From the NCBI RefSeq assembly GCF_001224225.1, contig NZ_CUEE01000005.1, positions 178,501-242,500 of the forward strand: a DNA stretch of 64,000 nt, given 5' to 3'. A model generated the notes under the pieces. The model ran no database searches, was not told the DNA's origin, and saw only the letters and a program-made list of their open reading frames with translations. Both the position numbers and the translations under genes were made by a program. This DNA is from Staphylococcus borealis (GTDB lineage: Bacteria; Bacillota; Bacilli; Staphylococcales; Staphylococcaceae). This document shows, in pieces, positions 53,744 through 62,306 of the stretch (within the stretch, counting starts at the first letter, position 1; every line of letters starts with the position of its first letter).

Positions 53744-54619
53744 TTAATCATGAGTTTTATTTACCTCATCAATAATAAGTTGATTTATATCTTTGTTCCA
53801 AGGATAGGGTTTTGTCAGTATATATGATCCTAACGTTTTGATAGAAAATGCTGTTTCGATGACTTTTAATTGTTGAGATTCTACCTCCTGTTTCACTGTA
53901 CGGTAAGGTAAAAATGAAAATCCAATATTATCTAATAACAATGATTTAATGACGCCAATACTCCATAACTCTGTTGTTTTATGGATATCTAATTGGTAAT
54001 CTCGCACAATTTGTTCAAACATGTTTCGATATACTGATCCTTTTTCATTAATCACAAAATGATTGTATTGCTTCTGCTTTAACAATTCATCAAAATGGTC
54101 TGGCGCCTCTGCATGCGCAACGACGACAATATTCTCTTCACAAATCAATGTGGCATTTAATTTGTCATGATGTACGCCGTCATTTAAGACAAAAGCTATA
54201 TCCACTTCATCCTCAAGTAATTTTTGATGATTCATACTGCAACTATTATTTTGAAGATTAATATCGATATGAGGATAGTAATTAATGATATTTTTAATCA
54301 CTTCACTCAACCCCGTCAGCATTAATGATTCAGGTGCTGCTATTCTTATCGTACGCATCAAATTATTATGCTCAGACACTTGTTTAATCCGTTGCGATGC
54401 ATCATAAATTTGATTAATCATCGGTAGGATATCCTTTAGAAATGGTGTCGGAAGTAATTGTTTATGATTATAATCAAACAACTTTTGGTTTAACGTTTTT
54501 TCTAATAGTTGAACTTGCTGAGTCACATTGGATTGCGTGTAATTCAGTAATTCAGCCGTCTTAGTATAGCTCCCTGTTTCTAATAACGTCTTAATAATTT
54601 TTACTTGTCTCATTTCCAT
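53744..54619 (-). CDS. LysR-family regulator divergent from a LysE exporter
   Basis: 291 residues. Helix-turn-helix at residues about 1-60 (GSYTKTAELLNYTQSNVTQQ), effector domain from about 90 (RIAAPESL). The arrangement of LysR divergent from an RhtB/LysE exporter is the usual amino-acid-export control unit. The 109-base gap holds both promoters. A 12-base hairpin (CTCATGATTAAG/CTTAATCATGAG, 53718-53754) overlaps its stop codon and may act as terminator. Confidence 0.88.
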   Translation of the reverse strand: MEMRQVKIIKTLLETGSYTKTAELLNYTQSNVTQQVQLLEKTLNQKLFDYNHKQLLPTPFLKDILPMINQIYDASQRIKQVSEHNNLMRTIRIAAPESLMLTGLSEVIKNIINYYPHIDINLQNNSCSMNHQKLLEDEVDIAFVLNDGVHHDKLNATLICEENIVVVAHAEAPDHFDELLKQKQYNHFVINEKGSVYRNMFEQIVRDYQLDIHKTTELWSIGVIKSLLLDNIGFSFLPYRTVKQEVESQQLKVIETAFSIKTLGSYILTKPYPWNKDINQLIIDEVNKTHD

Positions 54620-54728
54620 GATGTAACCTCCCCTATGTATTACTTATATTAATTCATCTATTATTAACATTAATTTTACTTATATACATATCCTTACTAT
54701 AATAGCACAGAAAAGGTAGGCGAATAAT

Positions 54729-55298
54729 GTGTTTTCTTTCTTAATCTATGTCTTTGTAACTTCAATCACACCTGGTCCAAGCAATTTATTTATGATGAAC
54801 ACGACAAGAATATATGGATTACGTGGCGGTAAGTCTTTTATAACAGGTATTCTTTCTGGATTTGCTTTTCTAGGCTTAGTGTCCTACATTGCCATACTTC
54901 TATTTAGCCAGTGGATTACTTATATCGAGACACCCCTTAAATTCTTAGGATTTGTGTATTTAATTTATCTAGCTTATAAAATTTTAACTTCTACTAATAA
55001 AGGAACCACTTCCAATGCCTATCACAGCTTTAAAAGTGGTTTTATTCTTCAAGTATTAAACATGAAGTCATTATTATTTTTTATTACGTTGATTGGTGCG
55101 TTTATCATACCGTCAGTCACTGGTTCAACATCAATTCTAATCTATTTAATGATCAGTGTATTCATAGGTTGGGCTTGTCTCTTAGTTTGGGCATTTGCCG
55201 GTAGTGTATTTAATGACTGGTTAAACAAACATCAAACTTCTTTTAATATCATCATGGCATTATTACTTTTATATTCAGCTATTTCAATATTCTTTTAA
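54729..55298 (+). CDS. LysE/RhtB-family amino-acid exporter
   Basis: 189 residues, six membrane segments. The N-terminal ITPGPSNLFMMNTTRIYGLR is the LysE/RhtB hallmark (TPGPxN), with FLGFVYLIYLAYKIL the second conserved helix. Starts at GTG 54729 with AGGTAGG upstream; the overlapping ATG is out of frame. The exported amino acid is unknown. Likely activated by the divergent LysR protein. Confidence 0.88.
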   Translation: MFSFLIYVFVTSITPGPSNLFMMNTTRIYGLRGGKSFITGILSGFAFLGLVSYIAILLFSQWITYIETPLKFLGFVYLIYLAYKILTSTNKGTTSNAYHSFKSGFILQVLNMKSLLFFITLIGAFIIPSVTGSTSILIYLMISVFIGWACLLVWAFAGSVFNDWLNKHQTSFNIIMALLLLYSAISIFF

Positions 55299-55318
55299 AA
55301 TAATTCGCCATAAAGTAA

Positions 55319-56122
55319 TTACTTATCTTCATTTCCAAGTAATGTATTCAAAGTTTCGATGACGCCGTCTCTATCGTTATTAATAGCAATCAAATTAGCA
55401 TTACGTTTTAGTTCCGGATAAGCGTTGTCCATTGCAACTTTATATCGTGCAGTTTCAAATAAGGGGATATCGTTTAGGCCATCGCCAAATACAATGGTTT
55501 CTTCGCTACTGATATTTAATAATTGTTGTAGAAAGCGAATCGTTTTTCCTTTATCGACATCTTTGTGTGTAATGTCTATCCAATTCTCTTCTGCAGCAAC
55601 GATATAGAGATCATCCTCATATTTGTTTAAACCTTTAACATGTTCAAAGCACTGACCTTGTATGTCAAAAATCGTAATTTTTAGCATATCTTGATCTATC
55701 ATATTTAAGTCTTCCACAAAAGTTACTTTCTCATATGAACCTAGAACCATTTGTCTCTCTTTTTCGGAAATATGATTTTCCGCATAAGCCATACCTTCAG
55801 TACAAACAATCATTACTAAATGCTCATCAATGTGCTTAATGCGCTTGATTAACTGTAGGCCAAGTTGATTACTAAATGTCTTCGCATAAATGTTCATATC
55901 ATTGATTTTAATTCGAGATGCGCTATCCCCAATGATAAACACATCTTGCGTCAAATCTCCCACAATCGCATCCACGCGTTCATTTTGCTTTCCCGTGCAA
56001 AAAGCAAAGCGAATACCCTTATCCTTTAATTCCGATAGTAAACTTTGAAACTTCTCACGATTGAAAGTACTCTCTGAATTTAAAAACGTCCCATCCATAT
56101 CAGTAACGACTAGCTTAAACAT
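55319..56122 (-). CDS. HAD-superfamily Cof-type phosphatase
   Basis: 267 residues. HAD motif I DMDGTFLN (residues about 8-15), motif II in FCTGKQ, motif III Lys near 198 (DKGKTIRFL) and motif IV FGDGLNDIPLFE (about 217-228). The C2-type cap between about 85 and 190 is typical of Cof proteins, which dephosphorylate sugar phosphates or flavin and PLP-type substrates. Start preceded by AAAAGGGGG. Substrate unknown. Confidence 0.88.
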   Translation of the reverse strand: MFKLVVTDMDGTFLNSESTFNREKFQSLLSELKDKGIRFAFCTGKQNERVDAIVGDLTQDVFIIGDSASRIKINDMNIYAKTFSNQLGLQLIKRIKHIDEHLVMIVCTEGMAYAENHISEKERQMVLGSYEKVTFVEDLNMIDQDMLKITIFDIQGQCFEHVKGLNKYEDDLYIVAAEENWIDITHKDVDKGKTIRFLQQLLNISSEETIVFGDGLNDIPLFETARYKVAMDNAYPELKRNANLIAINNDRDGVIETLNTLLGNEDK

Positions 56123-56264
56123 TGTAATCCCCCTTTTATTTACTATATTTCCCTAAAATATCAACATGCTTTTGACGCAATCATACCCCTTCTGATTTGA
56201 ATAAACAAATCTAATTCGTTATTATTTTAAATGAGAAAGATTATCAATTAAAGGAGTGGAACTT

Positions 56265-56756
56265 ATGGAAACCGTTTATTTAGCTGGAGGTTGTTTATAC
56301 GGCGTAGAAGCATATATTCGCACACTGCCTGGCGTTATCAATACGACTAGTGGAAGAGCAAACGGCATTACGAATACTTTAGATGGAGAATACGATGGTT
56401 ACGTAGAAGCTGTTAAAACAGAATTTGATCCTGACAAAGTATCAGCTACTGACTTAATGGGCTATTTATTCGAAATCATAGATCCTTATAGCGTTCATCA
56501 ACAAGGTCAAGATATTGGTTTAAAATATAGAACTGGGTTATATAGTGAAGATCCTAAACACCTTAAAGAAGCACAAGCATTTATTGATGCGATTGAAGAT
56601 CATCATCTTATAGCGACCGAAGTCTTACCGCTCACTAATTACGTTAAAAGTGCTGAAATGCATCAAAATCGATTAGAACGCTACCCTGACGATTACTGTC
56701 ACCTACCTAAAAGTTTAGTATATAAATATAAAAATACTGAAAGTAAATCATTGTAG
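56265..56756 (+). CDS. msrA: Peptide methionine sulfoxide reductase MsrA
   Basis: 163 residues. The catalytic Cys lies in AGGCLYGVEAY (usual form GCFWxxE, here LYGVE), and EIIDPYSVHQQGQDIGLKYR corresponds to the conserved DPTxxxxQGxDxGxQYR. It reduces Met-S-sulfoxide in proteins using thioredoxin. It is short, lacking a C-terminal recycling-Cys tail apart from a Cys in DYCHLP. Starts at ATG 56265 after AAAGGAG. Its 3' end and terminator recur at about 61860-62165. Confidence 0.85.
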   Translation: METVYLAGGCLYGVEAYIRTLPGVINTTSGRANGITNTLDGEYDGYVEAVKTEFDPDKVSATDLMGYLFEIIDPYSVHQQGQDIGLKYRTGLYSEDPKHLKEAQAFIDAIEDHHLIATEVLPLTNYVKSAEMHQNRLERYPDDYCHLPKSLVYKYKNTESKSL

Positions 56757-56791
56757 ATGTCATAAACTCAAATTATCCATCACATATACAA

Positions 56792-56827
56792 ATACGCTTA
56801 GATACAATTATCTGTACCTAAGCGTAT
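56792..56827 (+). terminator. Terminator after msrA
   Basis: ATACGCTTAG pairs with CTAAGCGTAT; ATTTTTG follows. An equivalent hairpin is present at 62126-62162. Confidence 0.82.
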
Positions 56828-56880
56828 ATTTTTGTCTAATGTTATTGACTGTTTTAATATAATTAAGTTTTAACTTTTAA

Positions 56881-58287
56881 TTACTTCTTAATATATCCTA
56901 AATTACCACCAACTGTTTCATAAAAGTCAAAACGCATGCCGGATTTAATGACTGAACCATTTAAGTCTTTGTCATAAACTGTAAGTGCCAATTTCCCTTT
57001 AGGTAAGTGATCTGTTTTAAACTGAACGCTATATTCTCCAGATTTGAAACGACTTTTCTTAATATCTATTACAATAAACTGAGTTGGGTCTTTTCGATTT
57101 TTAACTTCAAGATATTTTAAATCTGCATTTTTAGAAAGTAATTTTAAGAAAATCTTATCATGCACTTGCTCGATTTTTAGCAATGTAGGGTGCATTCTTT
57201 TTTTATAATGTTTCCCTTTAAATGAGTAATAATAGATATCATTTTTCTCATGGAGCGGCTTTTCATCTTTTTTAAGGTAAAAGTTAACGAAATTTAAAAT
57301 GGCTTCTTTATCACCTTTACGTATTAATTCTATTGCTCGGCGATTTAAATCATCATCTACATAATCTAAAGGATTGAAATTCTCTTCTATCATTTGAATA
57401 ATATTTTGGAAAATCGGCAACAATTCATCTATGTTATTAATAAAACGTTTTTTATAAAATTTAGCTTCTAAAATATCTTTATTAATAATACGGTATAGTA
57501 AATTAGGCATTAACTTATTATGTTTATATTTATTCATTAAATGTTTATAAGCTTCGCCTTGCCATTTCATTCGGTTAATATTTGTAGAACTTTCTGATTT
57601 AACTAAAGACATATTATCATCATATCGATTAGCACAATAAACAACATCTTGCGTCGTACTAATGCGTTTCGTATTGAAGAATACTTCAGCAAAGAATTGT
57701 AAATCTTCTCCGAAAATCATTTCTGGAAATTGAATATGATTCTTTTTAATGACACTTGCTTTAATCATACGACCAGCAGGTGCTAAATGATAAAACGATT
57801 TTCTAAAATATTTTAAATCTGCTTTGTTATATGCAAGTTTAGATAGCGCCACGCCACTTCTAGCTATACGGTCACTGTGCACATATTTTGTTAAACCAGT
57901 AGCATAGTCTGTCTTATTTGTTTTTAAAAGTGTATATAGCTTTTTCAAAGCATCCTCTGGTAACCAATCATCACCATCTATAAAAATAATATATTTCCCT
58001 TTGCTTAATTCAATAGATAAATTACGTGGTTTAGCTGGCGTACCTGAATTGGCATCTAATTGAACAAACTTATAATTAGCAAAGTCTTCTATTTTTTGAC
58101 TCACAATATCGAAAGTTTGATCAGTTGAACAATCGTCCACCACAATCACTTCGAAATCTTTCATATTCATTGTTTGTTTCAAAACACTATCTAATGTTGT
58201 ACCAATAAACTTTTCTTTATTATAGGTACTTATTAGTACACTTACCTTAGGCCTGTGATTAATTTCTTTATTTTTTATAATCTTCAT
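56881..58287 (-). CDS. Family 2 glycosyltransferase (wall-polymer type)
   Basis: 468 residues. GT-A domain at residues about 14-230: VSVLISTYNKE, VVDDCSTDQT, the DxD-type site IDGDDWLPE and FGEDLQFFA. The C-terminal 230 residues hold a helical region and a beta module. It resembles the N-terminal half of the GT2 at 27890 and of TarS-like enzymes but lacks DUF5776-like repeats. The acceptor may be teichoic acid or another cell-wall glycan. Starts at the ATG after AAGGGG. No operon partner. Confidence 0.8.
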   Translation of the reverse strand: MKIIKNKEINHRPKVSVLISTYNKEKFIGTTLDSVLKQTMNMKDFEVIVVDDCSTDQTFDIVSQKIEDFANYKFVQLDANSGTPAKPRNLSIELSKGKYIIFIDGDDWLPEDALKKLYTLLKTNKTDYATGLTKYVHSDRIARSGVALSKLAYNKADLKYFRKSFYHLAPAGRMIKASVIKKNHIQFPEMIFGEDLQFFAEVFFNTKRISTTQDVVYCANRYDDNMSLVKSESSTNINRMKWQGEAYKHLMNKYKHNKLMPNLLYRIINKDILEAKFYKKRFINNIDELLPIFQNIIQMIEENFNPLDYVDDDLNRRAIELIRKGDKEAILNFVNFYLKKDEKPLHEKNDIYYYSFKGKHYKKRMHPTLLKIEQVHDKIFLKLLSKNADLKYLEVKNRKDPTQFIVIDIKKSRFKSGEYSVQFKTDHLPKGKLALTVYDKDLNGSVIKSGMRFDFYETVGGNLGYIKK

Positions 58288-58833
58288 TTCTATTCCCCTT
58301 TGATTAATCGTTATTTTGTTTATGTAACGTATTCAATATTCTTAAATAATCATAAAGTTTCAAAACATCGTTTATGAAGGTAATCACATAATGGATGTAT
58401 TCCATCTGTTAACTCATTATCATGAGAAATCACGTGTTACCAATAACAACGATGACCCTTATATCCCATTTAGTTTTGAATTATCAGTTGAACACACACT
58501 TCACCGGGATGTGATAATAACATGTGTTCATACTATTAAATTACTTTATTATATATGACACAATACAAATAATAATTTGATTTCTAGTTTTAGTCAATAA
58601 TATATAATAAAATTAACTTTATTTATAGTATATTTTATATTAATATATTTTTACTTAACCAAAATAATGGCAGACTAGTTATTTGTATCGTCACCTTAAT
58701 TAGTAGCGATATGACGAATCAAAAGGCGTAACACGATACAAATTTAATTTTAAAAAATCAAAAATATAGTAGATAATTCAATAATTAAAAGATAAAATTT
58801 AATTGTTGAATTCATAAATTAAAGGAGTCTAGT
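58288..58833. other. AT-rich intergenic region with a large inverted repeat
   Basis: 546 bases with no credible gene. At 58682-58742 TTTGTATCGT and ACGATACAAA form a 10-base inverted repeat around a 41-base loop. TGAACACA and TGTGTTCA form a looser inverted pair near 58491-58535. It must hold the promoters of the GT2 gene (minus) and the anchor protein gene (plus). Confidence 0.45.
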
Positions 58834-59343
58834 ATGCAAAAAATTATAAATATATTAATTATTGCTATTCTATCGGTCATTCTCATAGGGTTAATCGTAT
58901 TCGGTGTAAGTTTTGGTAAGGATATCTTAACTCATGATGACTCTCTAGCAAGTAATAAAGATGAAAATCATAGCAAAATACAGAACGAAGCAAATCATAA
59001 TGAAAGTAATGATAACAATTCTTCTAATGAAGTAAATCAAAATAATACATCGCAATCAAATAATAATTCAGAAAATCAAACTTCTGAAAATCTAAGCCAA
59101 TCTACTGACAGTTATAACAATGATAACGATGATACTAACAAAATGAGAGTTAATCGAAGTAATGTATTTGATTATCTTAAAAATGAATTAGGCGCAGAAA
59201 GTTTTAAAAACTTAAGATATGAAGAACCAGTATATAATTACGAAAAAAATTGCTGGGAAATTTTGGCTACCAATAAATCAGTCGGTAATCAATTAATGTA
59301 TTACGTTCATCAAGATGGTGGAATTGATGTGCAAATGCAATAA
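58834..59343 (+). CDS. Membrane-anchored protein, paralogue B
   Basis: 169 residues. Same N-terminal anchor as paralogues A and C (MQKIINILIIAILSVILIGL), then a Ser/Asn/Asp-rich low-complexity linker (about 36-105) and a small folded-looking C-terminal part (NVFDYLKNELGAESFKN to VHQDGGIDVQMQ) that recalls PepSY/DUF-type modules. The first 99 bases of this gene are identical to those of paralogue C exactly 540 bases downstream. AAAGGAG precedes the ATG. Function unknown. Confidence 0.75.
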   Translation: MQKIINILIIAILSVILIGLIVFGVSFGKDILTHDDSLASNKDENHSKIQNEANHNESNDNNSSNEVNQNNTSQSNNNSENQTSENLSQSTDSYNNDNDDTNKMRVNRSNVFDYLKNELGAESFKNLRYEEPVYNYEKNCWEILATNKSVGNQLMYYVHQDGGIDVQMQ

Positions 59344-59373
59344 GATAAAATCAATAATAATTAGGAGTAAAAT

Positions 59374-59895
59374 ATGCAAAAAATTATAAATATATTAATT
59401 ATTGCTATTCTATCGGTCATTCTCATAGGGTTAATCGTATTCGGTGTAAGTTTTGGTAAGGATATCTTAACTAAAGAGAATACAAAAACAGAAAGCGCAG
59501 CTAAAAATAAAGAAAGTAAGAAGGATAAAAAAGAAAATATAGAAACCGAAAACTCACAAGAAATTAATACTGACTATCAAAATAATCAACAAAATAATAC
59601 TTCAGATGAAACAGCAATTAATGATAATCAATCAAATACAGCAAATAATGTTACAACAAATGAAGTCAGAACCAACGAAAATGGTGAGGTCATACATAAA
59701 ACAAAGCATGGGATTGATTACATTGGTGAGTTTAATTCTCCACAAGAAGAAGCTGAATTTGAAAAAGGCGTAATGTCTCAATCAGGTGGTGGCTATACAC
59801 CAGATGAATATAAAACAGATTATGAGAAACAAAAAGAGGTATATGAACAAGCAGCCCGAGGAGAAATTGAAGAGCCTGGTGCTAGAGTACATTAG
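59374..59895 (+). CDS. Membrane-anchored protein, paralogue C
   Basis: 173 residues. Anchor identical to paralogue B at the DNA level for 99 bases. A Lys/Glu then Asn/Thr-rich linker follows, and the last 70 residues (HKTKHGIDYIGEFNSPQEEA...) do not resemble B. The linker start (ENTK, KNKESKKDKKE) is more like paralogue A at 47296. Its Shine-Dalgarno TTAGGAG lies 30 bases after the B stop, so B and C are one operon. Confidence 0.75.
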   Translation: MQKIINILIIAILSVILIGLIVFGVSFGKDILTKENTKTESAAKNKESKKDKKENIETENSQEINTDYQNNQQNNTSDETAINDNQSNTANNVTTNEVRTNENGEVIHKTKHGIDYIGEFNSPQEEAEFEKGVMSQSGGGYTPDEYKTDYEKQKEVYEQAARGEIEEPGARVH

Positions 59896-60269
59896 CAATC
59901 AGTCAAATTACACTATTCATTTCAATAAACCAATGAATAAAACGCTCTACATAAAAACTTATTACTTTATCAAATAGTTGATCTACACTTTTGACTTTCA
60001 CAACGCTATCCTATACGCTTAACTTAATTAAATGAAAAGGGTGAACAGATTACATGATTAAATAATTCTATTTTGAAGCTAAGACAATGAAGGCTTTTAC
60101 TTTACATGCGTACTTTATTTGTAATGCCTTTTATTGTTATTTTCAGGATAGGATTATATACATGTAGTTTAACTTTAAGACTTTTTAAAGTATGCCTACG
60201 TAGACGTATGTCTCCTATTCTGAATGGAATAGGAGACATTTTTTATTAATAATAAGGAGATGAAGCTTT
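59896..60269 (+). promoter_or_regulatory. Leader/attenuator region of the Vga-like gene
   Basis: 374 bases. A possible TTGACT at about 59995 could start transcription. A tiny reading frame ATG-ATT-AAA-TAA (60054-60065) lies after AAAAGGGTGAA, and a 26-codon frame (60087-60167, MKAFTLHAYFICNAF...) follows. ATAGGA at 60148-60153 could pair with TCCTAT at 60213-60218, which is also the 5' arm of the terminator at 60210-60245. That would be an antiterminator. Such ribosome-mediated attenuation is established for vga(A) and other ABC-F genes; the details here are inferred. Confidence 0.6.
60210..60245 (+). terminator. Attenuator terminator before the Vga-like gene
   Basis: GTCTCCTATTC pairs perfectly with GAATAGGAGAC (11 bases, six-base loop), followed by ATTTTTTATT. 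It ends 25 bases before the ABC-F start codon, so most transcripts would stop here unless antitermination occurs. Confidence 0.8.
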
Positions 60270-61838
60270 ATGAAGATATTGCTAGATGCTCATAATATAA
60301 AACAGTATGTTCGAGACCGTATGCTATTGAATATAGCGCAGCTACATGTTTATCAAAATGATCGTATTGGTTTAGTTGGAGAGAACGGTAGTGGAAAAAC
60401 AACGTTACTTCACATATTGAACCAAGATTTAACACCTGAAGAAGGTTTTGTAACTCAATTTGCTAAAACTGAACTTATTCCTCAATTAAAAAAAACCGAT
60501 ACGACAAATAGTGGTGGGGAAGTAACACAGATGTATATTTATAGGTCTCTTGATAAGAAATCAGAATTGTTACTCGCTGATGAACCTACAACTAATCTTG
60601 ATACAAATTCTATAGAAAATTTAGAGCAACAATTGAATGCTTGGCAAGGAGCTTTTATTGTAGTATCACATGATCGTGAATTTCTTGATCATGTTTGTAC
60701 ATCTATATGGGAAATTAGAAATGGCGAGATAATACAATATTCAGGGAACTATAGTAAATATCTTCAACAAAAAGAAGTAGAACATCGTCAAGAACAGTTA
60801 GCATATGAAAAATATAAAAACGAAAAAAAGCAATTAGAAGAAGCTATAAAACTAAAAGAAATGAAAGCTCAACAGGCTACAAAAAAACCTCAGCACTTAT
60901 CTTCATCTGAAGCAAGAATAAAAGGAGTAAAGACGTATTACTCTAATAAACAAAAGAAGCTAAGAAAAACAGTAAAGTCTTTAGAAACTAGACTCGATAA
61001 ACTAAATATGGTAGAGAAGACTAAAGAACTCCCCCATATTAAAATGGATATATTAAACTCGAATACATTTAAACATAGAACTATTTTTCGTATTGAAAAT
61101 CTTTCGGGTGCAATTAAAGATCGTCTACTGTGGAATTCAACTAGTTTCAATATTTATGGTGGTGATAAGCTTGCAATTACTGGTTCTAACGGTGTAGGTA
61201 AAACGACGCTTCTTAAAAAAATTGTTGAAAATCAATCAGGAGTCACTATTTCTCCATCCGTAAAAATGGGTTACTTCAGTCAAAATCTAGACATATTAGA
61301 ATTAGATAAAACTATTTTAGAAAATGTTCAATCTTCTTCTAGTCAAAATGAAACATTAATTCGAACTGTTTTAGCCAGAATGCATTTTTTCAAAGATGAT
61401 GTTCATAAATCTGCAAATGTCTTAAGTGGTGGAGAACGTGTAAAGTTGGCTTTAACTAAAGTATTTTTAAGTGATGTTAATGTACTCGTGCTAGATGAAC
61501 CAACAAACTTTCTAGATACGAATGCTATTGAAGCATTTGAATCTTTATTAGAAGCGTATGAAGGCAGTGTTATTTTTGTTTCACATGATCGTAAATTTAT
61601 AGATAAAATAGCTACTCGAATCATTACAATTCATAATAAAGAAATAAGTCTATTTGAAGGAACGTATGATGAATTAAAAGAAAAACGAAAAACAGCTGAA
61701 GATACAATAGAAAATGACAAACTTCTAATCGATATGAAAATTACCGAAGTAATCAGTCGGTTAAGTGTCGATCCCTCAGAAGAATTAGAAAAGGAATATC
61801 AAAACTTAATAAGAAAAAAGAGAGAACTAGATGATTAA
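60270..61838 (+). CDS. ABC-F ribosome-protection protein, Vga(A)-like
   Basis: 522 residues, the same length as Vga(A). Two ABC domains: Walker [12 protein letters not shown] (about 37-47) and GSNGVGKTTLL (about 306-316), degenerate first signature NSGGEVTQM, second signature LSGGERVKLAL, Walker B LLLADEPTTNLD and VLVLDEPTNFLD. The linker with KKPQHLSSSEARIKGVK and ETRLDKLNMVEKTKELP strongly resembles Vga(A). No membrane domain. Vga(A) proteins act on ribosomes and give resistance to streptogramin A, lincosamides and pleuromutilins; whether this one does is untested. Start behind AAGGAG, after an attenuator. Confidence 0.88.
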   Translation: MKILLDAHNIKQYVRDRMLLNIAQLHVYQNDRIGLVGENGSGKTTLLHILNQDLTPEEGFVTQFAKTELIPQLKKTDTTNSGGEVTQMYIYRSLDKKSELLLADEPTTNLDTNSIENLEQQLNAWQGAFIVVSHDREFLDHVCTSIWEIRNGEIIQYSGNYSKYLQQKEVEHRQEQLAYEKYKNEKKQLEEAIKLKEMKAQQATKKPQHLSSSEARIKGVKTYYSNKQKKLRKTVKSLETRLDKLNMVEKTKELPHIKMDILNSNTFKHRTIFRIENLSGAIKDRLLWNSTSFNIYGGDKLAITGSNGVGKTTLLKKIVENQSGVTISPSVKMGYFSQNLDILELDKTILENVQSSSSQNETLIRTVLARMHFFKDDVHKSANVLSGGERVKLALTKVFLSDVNVLVLDEPTNFLDTNAIEAFESLLEAYEGSVIFVSHDRKFIDKIATRIITIHNKEISLFEGTYDELKEKRKTAEDTIENDKLLIDMKITEVISRLSVDPSEELEKEYQNLIRKKRELDD

Positions 61839-61861
61839 GCACTTATAATTTTTTATCTTTC

Positions 61862-62092
61862 ATAGAACCGGTTATATAGTGAAAATCCAAATTATCTTAA
61901 AGAAACACAAGCATTTATTGACGCTATTGAAGAACACCACCTTATAGCGACCGAAGTCTTACCGCTCACTAATTACGTTAAAAGTGCTGAAATGCATCAA
62001 AACCGATTAGAACGCTACCCTGATGACTACTGTCACCTACCTAAAAGTTTAGTATATAAATGTAAAAATACTGAAAATAAATAATTGTAGAT
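61862..62092 (+). pseudogene. Duplicated 3' fragment of msrA
   Basis: From the TTATATAGTGAA motif onward, about 210 bases match the last part of msrA (56540-56756) at high identity, ending in the same stop context, and the match continues through its terminator. The 5' half of the gene, including the catalytic Cys, is absent and no ribosome site is present. It lies directly after the Vga-like gene. Confidence 0.88.
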
Positions 62093-62125
62093 GTCGTAAG
62101 CTCAAAATATGACTCACACATACAA

Positions 62126-62162
62126 ATACGCTTAGATACAATTTATTTGTACCTAAGCGTAT
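62126..62162 (+). terminator. Second copy of the msrA terminator
   Basis: ATACGCTTAG pairs with CTAAGCGTAT, then TTTTTG, as at 56792-56827. It now terminates the Vga-like transcript. Confidence 0.8.
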
Positions 62163-62306
62163 TTTTGAATTGGAATTAATGATTAATTTTTTTAATAAAA
62201 GTTGCATTAATAATGTGAAAAATTGTATGCATTTGGATCAATATCTTAGAAAAGAAAGTCATTCTTTAACGCTATCCCAAATCCCCCCATATTATCAATA
62301 TTCAAT

